From contig URII01000064.1 of NCBI GenBank assembly GCA_900547825.1, forward strand, positions 1 through 11,478: 11,478 nucleotides of DNA, given 5' to 3'. Source of the stretch: an uncultured Porphyromonadaceae bacterium. Lineage in GTDB: Bacteria; Bacteroidota; Bacteroidia; Bacteroidales; Muribaculaceae. This document shows positions 6,494 to 11,478 of the stretch, in pieces; the stretch's first letter is position 1; every line of letters starts with the position of its first letter. Under the pieces are notes generated by a model. It worked only from the letters and a program-made list of their open reading frames with translations. It did not search any database and was not told the DNA's origin. The translations under genes and the position numbers were made by a program.

Positions 6494-7484
6494 GGGCTTC
6501 TTTTTTTGTGGGTTCGTGTTTGGGGGTGCTGTCGGTTCCGGTTTCTACGGGCACAGGTTTGGTGTCCTCGACGAACTGCATTGCGTTGTTGAATGCTTTC
6601 ACATTATCGTCAGGAAGCGGACGCACTTTGGCGAATTTCACGAAGTCGGCTATTTCAAGCAGTTGCTGCATGTGCCTGCGCGGCATCCGTGTGGCTTCGT
6701 TGTGTTCCAACGCATGTAATATTTGGGTTGAGGTCATCTCCATTGCGTTGATATTGAAACGCCGTTCGAGATAGTCACGTAAAATGTCGGTGAGTGAAGT
6801 GTAGAATTCCTTTTCACGGCCCTGTTCACACAGCTGTTTGACCCGCAGTGCGTTGAGCCTTTTTATGGCCTGTTCATAGGGCGGTTCCTGTTTTTTCTGC
6901 GGTATGAGCGGTATGCGTCCTTTCTTGAGGTATTTGAAATAAACTATTATGCCGCCTATTATTACGAACATGGCTATAAGCATCCATATTCCGTAATCTG
7001 TCAGAAAATCGGGAAGGAAGTCGAAAAATTTACTTTCTCCCTCACGTGCGTCGGCATAGTCGTGGATGTTTGCAAGGGTGTCTACATTCACAGGATTGAC
7101 TTTCAGCACCGGACGGTTGGATATGATTGTGTCGCCTGCTTCTGTTACGAACAGGACTGGCTGCAAGGTATAGAGTCCGGAGTCGAATGACTGTAGGATG
7201 ATACGCTGTTTTATTTCCTGAATTCCGTTGCCGAGATCGGAAGTGTCAGGATCGAGCGCTCCTGCTATTTCAACTTTTTCGGCTATTGTGTCGACAGGTA
7301 CGAGTATGGATCCTTTTATATCGGCTTTTTTGACGAGCCGGACATTGAGGGTGGTGACTTTTCCCATGAGCAGATGGGCTGAGTCAAGTTTTGCCTCCAA
7401 CGTTATTCCTGCGGCATGGATTGTTGCGGGAGCCAAAGAGGCCAGTAAAACTGAAAACGCTGCTATTTTTAATCGTTTGATCAT
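6474..7484 (-). CDS. Bat operon 'orf3': exported single-TM protein, function unknown
   Basis: This 336-residue protein sits between the DUF58 gene and batA, the position of the third upstream gene of the known bat operon. It has a signal peptide (1-24, cleavage near IHA/AG) and a beta-rich periplasmic part (25-160) whose opening GITLEAKLDSAHLLMGKVTT resembles the start of BatD-like Ig modules. A TM helix lies at about 164-184 (DYGIWMLIAMFVIIGGIIVY). The helical cytosolic region (about 200-305) includes YEQAIKRLNALRVKQLCEQG, EFYTSLTDILRDYLERRFNI and MTSTQILHAL. The layout is a small version of BatD: beta domain outside, one TM, helical tail inside. The last 30 residues are low-complexity (P, T, K, E). 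It starts 25 bases after the DUF58 stop, and its 3' end overlaps batA. No catalytic motif is visible. A structural or adaptor role is likely but inferred. Confidence 0.85.
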   Translation of the reverse strand: MIKRLKIAAFSVLLASLAPATIHAAGITLEAKLDSAHLLMGKVTTLNVRLVKKADIKGSILVPVDTIAEKVEIAGALDPDTSDLGNGIQEIKQRIILQSFDSGLYTLQPVLFVTEAGDTIISNRPVLKVNPVNVDTLANIHDYADAREGESKFFDFLPDFLTDYGIWMLIAMFVIIGGIIVYFKYLKKGRIPLIPQKKQEPPYEQAIKRLNALRVKQLCEQGREKEFYTSLTDILRDYLERRFNINAMEMTSTQILHALEHNEATRMPRRHMQQLLEIADFVKFAKVRPLPDDNVKAFNNAMQFVEDTKPVPVETGTDSTPKHEPTKKEAHDVSKS

Positions 7485-7509
7485 CGGCTGTTACAGTTGA
7501 AAGAATTGA

Positions 7510-8385
7510 TTATTTGGCTCCTCGCCTTTTGAAAAGGTTCATCAGTGATTTCACGAAGTCCTCGTCATTGGCCACGGAAGCGAAGTCAACCCGACATTTC
7601 ATGAATGTCTCGCTCATGGACTGTTGCCTCTCATACCACCATTTGCCGAAAGCCTTACGCACAAGGGCCGAAGATGTATCCACCCATCTTTCGGCACCTG
7701 TTTCAAGATCCGACAGCCGCATCAGTCCTACATCAGGCAGAGCGGTATCGCGTTTGTCGTATACCTGAAGCCCTATCACATCATGTTTGCGCGATGCTAT
7801 TGACAAAGCCTGATAATAGTCATGTGTATCGATAAAGTCGGATATCAGGAATGCCGTAGTACGCTTTTTAAGTGCATCTGTAAAGAATCTGAGCGCCGAG
7901 GCTATGTCAGTGCGTGGATTCTCAGGTTTGAAATCGAGCAGCTCCCTTATGAGGAAAAGAATGTGGCGGCGTCCCTTTTTAGGCGGAATGAACTTTTCTA
8001 TCTTATCTGAAAAAAAGAGCATGCCTATCTTGTCGTTGTTCTGAATTGCCGAGAATGCGATTGTGGCTGCTATTTCAGCTATCATTTCGCGTTTCTCAAT
8101 GCCTTCGGCTCCGAAAAGGCGGCTTCGTGACACATCGACAAGAAGCATTACAGTGAGCTCACGCTCCTCCTCATATACTTTTACAAACGGCTGACGCAGG
8201 CGTGCTGTCACATTCCAGTCAATGTCGCGCACATCATCGCCATATTGATACTGACGTACTTCGGCAAATGTCATGCCACGGCCTTTGAAAGCCGAATGAT
8301 ATTCGCCCGCGAATATGTTCTGTGACAATCCGCGGGTTTTGATCTCTATTTTCCTGACTTTTCTTAAAAGTTCGTTCGGTTCCAT
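7510..8385 (-). CDS. DUF58 / VWA-like protein of the bat operon
   Basis: This 291-residue soluble protein carries the DUF58 hallmark at about 35-62: GRGMTFAEVRQYQYGDD, then VRDIDWNVTAR. A VWA-like core follows with a MIDAS-type DVSRS (D84, S86, S88). The TDG-like third loop of true VWA domains is replaced by LISDFID, so metal binding may be partial. No signal peptide or TM is present, so it should be cytosolic or membrane-peripheral, beside the MoxR ATPase. MoxR ATPases are habitually encoded next to DUF58 and VWA proteins, which are thought to be their substrates or adaptors. It begins 11 bases after the moxR stop and is followed 25 bases later by the next operon gene, so all belong to one transcript. 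Confidence 0.92.
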   Translation of the reverse strand: MEPNELLRKVRKIEIKTRGLSQNIFAGEYHSAFKGRGMTFAEVRQYQYGDDVRDIDWNVTARLRQPFVKVYEEERELTVMLLVDVSRSRLFGAEGIEKREMIAEIAATIAFSAIQNNDKIGMLFFSDKIEKFIPPKKGRRHILFLIRELLDFKPENPRTDIASALRFFTDALKKRTTAFLISDFIDTHDYYQALSIASRKHDVIGLQVYDKRDTALPDVGLMRLSDLETGAERWVDTSSALVRKAFGKWWYERQQSMSETFMKCRVDFASVANDEDFVKSLMNLFKRRGAK

Positions 8386-8396
8386 AATATATTGCG

Positions 8397-9392
8397 TCAG
8401 GGCACAACCACTTTGTCGAGTATCTCGGAGATTATTTCGTCAGTGGTGATATTGTTGGCCTCGGCCTCGTATGAAAGCCCTATGCGGTGACGCAGCACAT
8501 CGTGGCATACAGCACGCACATCTTCCGGGATCACATAGCCGCGGCCACGCAGGAATGCGTATGCGCGTGCCGCACGAGCCAATGATATGGATGCACGTGG
8601 TGAGGCGCCGAATGAGATTATGTTTGTCAGGTCATTCAGGCTATAGTCGGCCGGAAAGCGTGTGGCAAACACTATGTCTACAATGTAACGCTCGATCTTT
8701 TCGTCAAGGTAGATCATTTTCACCACTTTCTGTGCGTCAATTATCTCCTCCGGTTTCATAAGGGCCGTCACTTTTACGGGATTTGCCGCTACATTCTGAC
8801 GTATGATAGCTTTTTCTTCCTCTTTTGACGGATATCCGATGAGAACCTTGAGCAGGAAACGGTCAACCTGTGCTTCAGGCAGCGGATAAGTGCCTTCCTG
8901 CTCTATGGGGTTCTGTGTGGCCATTACAAGGAACGGTTCGTCGAGAGGGAAAGTGTTGTCGCCGATTGTGACCTGACGTTCCTGCATGGCCTCAAGCAAA
9001 GCACTCTGAACTTTGGCCGGGGCACGGTTGATTTCGTCGGCAAGAATGAAGTTTGCGAATATCGGACCGCGTTTGATTTCAAACTTCTCGTTTTTGACAC
9101 TGTAGATCATAGTGCCTATTACGTCGGCCGGGAGTAGGTCGGGGGTAAACTGTATTCGATTGTATTTTGCGTCGATTACCTGAGCGAGAGTTTTTATAGC
9201 CAAGGTCTTGGCAAGGCCCGGTACGCCTTCAAGCAGCACATGGCCGTTGGCTAACAAGGCTATTAACAGCGAGTCGATCAGATGTTTCTGCCCCACGATG
9301 GTTTGCTCCATTCCGCGGGTGATGAGGTGCACGAAGTCACTTTTTGAGGATACGAGATCAGTGAGTTCCTTGATGTTGACCTGTTCGGACAT
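8397..9392 (-). CDS. moxR: MoxR-family AAA+ ATPase, first gene of the bat operon
   Basis: This 331-residue AAA+ protein shows the complete motif set: Walker A GVPGLAKT (56-63), Walker B FILADE (115-120), sensor 1 ATQNP (158-162), the MoxR-typical EAQVDRFL with R178, and a sensor-2-type GASPRAS in the C-terminal helical lid. Length and the IVGQKHLID opening fit the MoxR Proper/RavA class. MoxR ATPases are cytosolic hexameric chaperones that act on VWA-domain partners, fitting the DUF58 protein, BatA and BatB encoded behind it. The ATG at 9392 is preceded by an AT-rich leader (CTTATTTTATT) without a Shine-Dalgarno, normal for Bacteroidetes. It is the first gene after a 150-base gap that contains a promoter candidate, so expression of the whole eight-gene operon is probably set here. 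Confidence 0.95.
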   Translation of the reverse strand: MSEQVNIKELTDLVSSKSDFVHLITRGMEQTIVGQKHLIDSLLIALLANGHVLLEGVPGLAKTLAIKTLAQVIDAKYNRIQFTPDLLPADVIGTMIYSVKNEKFEIKRGPIFANFILADEINRAPAKVQSALLEAMQERQVTIGDNTFPLDEPFLVMATQNPIEQEGTYPLPEAQVDRFLLKVLIGYPSKEEEKAIIRQNVAANPVKVTALMKPEEIIDAQKVVKMIYLDEKIERYIVDIVFATRFPADYSLNDLTNIISFGASPRASISLARAARAYAFLRGRGYVIPEDVRAVCHDVLRHRIGLSYEAEANNITTDEIISEILDKVVVP

Positions 9393-9451
9393 AATAAAAT
9401 AAGGATGATATAGTTGAAGTTGTTAGTTGATTGCGTGGGTTTTCACTCACA

Positions 9452-9485
9452 CAAAATTATAAAATACAACAATCAATTGTGAAAA
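9452..9485 (-). promoter_or_regulatory. Candidate promoter of the bat operon (Bacteroidetes type)
   Basis: On the minus strand TAATTTTG (9459-9452) matches the Bacteroidetes -7 element TAnnTTTG exactly. Twenty-two bases upstream lies TTTT (9485-9482), a weak version of the -33 TTTG box. This would start transcription near 9445 and give a leader of roughly 50 bases before the moxR ATG. The match is by eye in AT-rich DNA, so a chance hit is possible. Confidence 0.5.
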
Positions 9486-9494
9486 GTGATTGTT
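9468..9494. promoter_or_regulatory. Operator-like inverted repeat over the -33 region of moxR
   Basis: AACAATCA (9468-9475) and TGATTGTT (9487-9494) are perfect 8-base reverse complements with an 11-base spacer. The candidate -33 box lies in the spacer, so a dimeric regulator bound here would compete with or contact RNA polymerase. Alternatively the arms could pair in RNA as a weak, AT-rich terminator of the upstream gene, since GTATTTTATAATTTT follows on the minus strand. Confidence 0.4.
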
Positions 9495-9542
9495 AATTTT
9501 GTTTATCAACTATCGGCTTTAAAACTTTTTAGCACGTTAAGG

Positions 9543-10574
9543 TCAAAGGCTCCCGTAAATTTCCGACGCTCTTTTACGGGCATAGGTCAATGTTTCTGCC
9601 GATGCAGGATCAATGTCTAATGTTTCTAAATCCGGTATAATTACTTCGGTCCCCGGCTGGATATGGTTAGGATTGGCCGGCAAAGATGGGTTTGCATCGT
9701 AGATATAGACCCATAGCAACCTGTTGCCATAATGTTTTTTTGCCATATGGGTTATATCGTAGCCCACACGTACGGTTTCGACAATGCTCTTTGGCGGTGC
9801 CACCGGATCCTGTGGCAATTGAGCCATAGGATCTGAATTATCTATAGAGTCCGGTGATTGCGTTGTTGTCCGGGGTTTCTCTGATTTTACAGCTTCAGCG
9901 GGTGTTACCTCTTTATGGCCGTTTCGTTCCCACAGATGGCTCAATGGATCATGCAGCAGCAATCCTGCCGCGATACCGGCAATGAATCCTGCTGCGAGCC
10001 ATATACCGCGCCATGGCCTGCGATAGGGGCGGTTTTCAACATCCTGTTCCGTTGCTATAGGCAATTCTGTATTGTCCGGTTGCAGTTCCGGTGTTTCTGA
10101 GTCCGAAGTCAGGGTTGTTTCGGGTTCAGTTTCGGTTTGCGCCTTGATCGTAACTGATGGAGCCGCTTCCTGTATCTGAACTCTATCCGAGGTCTCGTTT
10201 TCAGTCAGGGTTGTGGTTGGGCCGGTATCTTCCTTTTCAGGTGTGGAATTGTCCGGCAAAGTAGTATGGCCGGCGGGTGTTTCAAGTAGTTCGATAGGGA
10301 AATCAGTGTCAAGTTCAACCGGCTCGAACATCTCAAACGGCTCATTCAGTTTTCGTGCCAGCGCATTGTCGGGACGGAACAGTATATGGTTTCCACCAAT
10401 GCCGCTTACACTGAACTCTCCGATACCTTCTATTGCCGCATGTCCGGAGGATGATATGCGTTCAGTTACAATTGCTATATAACACCCTGCTATCTTTTCC
10501 GCCATGGCAGGGTCGCATCCGGCCCTCCCGGCTATCATGTCGGCAAGTATGTTGAGTGTTAATGTCCTGGACAT
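9543..10574 (-). CDS. HU-like domain / transmembrane / LysM-like protein
   Basis: This 343-residue protein combines three parts. Residues 1-90 look like an HU/IHF fold: helices LNILADMIAGRAGCDPAMAE, then the signature IEGIGEFSVSG, then ILFRPDNALARKL and MFEPVELD. The DNA-binding beta-arm with its RNP tip is shortened, so DNA contact is uncertain. Residues 91-182 are a linker rich in T, E, P and D with very few basic residues. RPYRRPWRG precedes one TM (about 190-207, IWLAAGFIAGIAAGLLL), which by the positive-inside rule puts the HU part in the cytosol. After a proline-rich stretch, residues 267-315 resemble LysM: VRVGYDITHMAKKHYGN, LLWVYIYDANPSLPAN and IQPGTEVIIPD. LysM domains bind peptidoglycan or chitin-type glycans. 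The gene follows the small HU gene by 19 bases. I do not know an experimentally studied homologue. Domain calls are by eye. Confidence 0.85.
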   Translation of the reverse strand: MSRTLTLNILADMIAGRAGCDPAMAEKIAGCYIAIVTERISSSGHAAIEGIGEFSVSGIGGNHILFRPDNALARKLNEPFEMFEPVELDTDFPIELLETPAGHTTLPDNSTPEKEDTGPTTTLTENETSDRVQIQEAAPSVTIKAQTETEPETTLTSDSETPELQPDNTELPIATEQDVENRPYRRPWRGIWLAAGFIAGIAAGLLLHDPLSHLWERNGHKEVTPAEAVKSEKPRTTTQSPDSIDNSDPMAQLPQDPVAPPKSIVETVRVGYDITHMAKKHYGNRLLWVYIYDANPSLPANPNHIQPGTEVIIPDLETLDIDPASAETLTYARKRASEIYGSL

Positions 10575-10593
10575 AAGGTGAAAATTTTAGTGG

Positions 10594-10866
10594 CTATTCT
10601 TTGCCGAGCTGTTTGCGTAAGCTCTCGCTTTCACGGAATTCCACATGTATTGCCGGAGGCAAAAGCACTTTTTTGCCTGTGGCGAGATCATTGATTATCT
10701 TGTCATCTTCCTTCACTACGTTAAAGGTACCGAAACGGGGAAATGCCACGCTGTCGCCCGAAAGCAATGCCTCCTCCACTGTGGAGCGGAATGCTTTCAG
10801 AATTTCTCCGACTTCGGATTCACCGAAGCCTGTGCGTGATGCTATTTCTTTTTCTATTCCCTGCAT
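10594..10866 (-). CDS. HU-family DNA-binding protein
   Basis: This 90-residue protein has the size and order of an HU/IHF subunit: two N-terminal helices (KEIASRTGFGESEVGEILKA, STVEEALLSGDSV), the signature FPRFGTFNVV at 42-51, a beta-arm (about 52-75) and a closing helix ESESLRKQL. The arm tip reads NDLATGKK where classical HU has RNPQTGE; the intercalating proline is therefore absent at that position, although a PP pair follows at 70-71. HU proteins dimerise and bend DNA. It begins 12 bases after the glycosyltransferase stop and is followed 19 bases later by the HU-LysM gene, so a shared transcript and a possible heterodimer are reasonable inferences. It is not necessarily the main nucleoid HU of the cell. 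Confidence 0.9.
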   Translation of the reverse strand: MQGIEKEIASRTGFGESEVGEILKAFRSTVEEALLSGDSVAFPRFGTFNVVKEDDKIINDLATGKKVLLPPAIHVEFRESESLRKQLGKE

Positions 10867-10878
10867 TCCTATGAAAGA

Positions 10879-11478
10879 TCAGTCGAACAATGAATCTTTT
10901 ACCGCGAAGCGCGGACGGTGTTTGACCTCCATGAATATCTTGCCGATATATTCCCCCACTATGCCGAGCGATATCAGCATCAGGCTACCAAGGAACCATA
11001 CTGACAATATTATTGAGGTCCATCCCCATATCACATGGTCATTGTAATATGAGAGCATTACGTATATTCCCACAACTACATCCAACAGCATAAGTACAAG
11101 CCCTGTCATAAAGATCATGCGCAATGGCTTGGCCGAGAAGGATGTTATGCCGTCGACTGAGAAACTCAGCATTTTCGACAAGGGATATTTCGATTCTCCG
11201 GCTACCCTCGGATTGCGGTCATAAGTAACCACGGCGGTCTTTAACCCTATCATTGGCACTATACCGCGCAGAAAAAGATTGCTTTCGCCATATTCCGACA
11301 GGAGTTCCAACGCCCTGTGCGACATAAGCCTGTAATCGGCATGGTCATATATGGTCCGCAGACCCATGGCTTTCTGGAGCCGATAGAATGCGCGGGCTGT
11401 GTTGCGCTTGAACCATGTGTCGGTGGCACGGCTTTTTCTCACACCGTAGACTATTTCGTTACCCTCACGAAACGCTTT
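10879..11478 (-). CDS. Glycosyltransferase family 2, GtrB/DPM1-like (5' end outside window)
   Basis: The frame is open from the right window edge to the TGA at 10879, so only the last 199 codons are seen. The first visible residues (FREGNEIVYGVRKSRATDTW) match the part of polyprenyl-phosphate glycosyltransferases just after the catalytic core. YGVRKSR and later RVAGESKYPLSKM, then DGITSFSAKPLR, are family hallmarks. Two C-terminal hydrophobic helices (MTGLVLMLLDVVVGIYVML and IILSVWFLGSLMLISLGIVG) anchor it in the membrane, followed by EYIGKIFMEVKHRPRF. Such enzymes move a hexose from a nucleotide sugar to undecaprenyl phosphate at the inner membrane. The donor-binding and DxD motifs are outside the window, so the sugar cannot be named. 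A GTG at 11442 is not the start, since conserved sequence continues upstream of it. Confidence 0.9.
   Translation of the reverse strand, partial: KAFREGNEIVYGVRKSRATDTWFKRNTARAFYRLQKAMGLRTIYDHADYRLMSHRALELLSEYGESNLFLRGIVPMIGLKTAVVTYDRNPRVAGESKYPLSKMLSFSVDGITSFSAKPLRMIFMTGLVLMLLDVVVGIYVMLSYYNDHVIWGWTSIILSVWFLGSLMLISLGIVGEYIGKIFMEVKHRPRFAVKDSLFD

Noticed and set aside
6036..6719. Plus-strand open frame of 227 codons antisense to batA and orf3
   Set aside because: It lies opposite two well-supported genes with conserved VWA motifs, crosses their junction, and its product has no recognisable domain or sensible composition. It is a codon-bias shadow.
11440..11442. GTG as start of a shorter glycosyltransferase gene
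   Set aside because: Family-conserved sequence (GNEIVYGVRKSR) runs across and upstream of it to the window edge, so the gene is truncated by the window rather than starting here.

Overview
The window reads as chromosomal DNA of a member of the order Bacteroidales, possibly a Muribaculaceae-like gut bacterium (the family is a guess). Three things point there: a complete bat (Bacteroides aerotolerance) operon in its classical eight-gene order, AT-rich start regions without clear Shine-Dalgarno sequences, and a TAnnTTTG-type -7 promoter element of the kind used by the Bacteroidetes primary sigma factor. All supported genes lie on the minus strand, so the functional order runs from right to left.

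Right end (about 9543-11478): a glycosyltransferase family 2 gene (GtrB/DPM1-like), cut at its 5' end by the window edge, is followed at short spacing by a small HU-family DNA-binding protein and then by an unusual 343-residue protein. That protein has an HU-like N-terminus, a long acidic linker, one transmembrane segment and a C-terminal LysM-like domain. These three genes are probably one transcription unit.

Centre (989-9392): after a 150-base AT-rich gap with a good promoter candidate and an operator-like inverted repeat, the bat operon runs moxR (AAA+ ATPase), a DUF58 protein, a signal-peptide/single-TM protein (the 'orf3' position), batA and batB (membrane-anchored von Willebrand A proteins with complete MIDAS motifs), batC (TPR plus a Q/D/K-rich tail), batD (large exported protein with one TM) and batE (TPR, two TMs, SH3-like tail). 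Spacing is extremely tight, with ATGA stop/start overlaps at batA-batB, batB-batC and batD-batE. The one notable gap (48 bases, batC-batD) holds a small perfect hairpin. The expected picture is an inner-membrane/periplasmic complex of VWA and TPR proteins remodelled by the cytosolic MoxR ATPase. The operon was linked to aerotolerance in Bacteroides fragilis, but its molecular substrate is not established.

Left end (1-988): beyond batE lie a 157-base AT-rich spacer, an 86-residue conserved-looking small helix-turn-helix-like protein, a strong 38-base hairpin that probably terminates it, and the 5' part of a universal stress protein with an extra N-terminal DUF2007-like domain, cut by the left edge.

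Most of the window is a known system. The least explained items are the membrane-spanning HU-LysM protein and its HU neighbour, the inverted repeat over the moxR promoter, and the small HTH protein downstream of batE.
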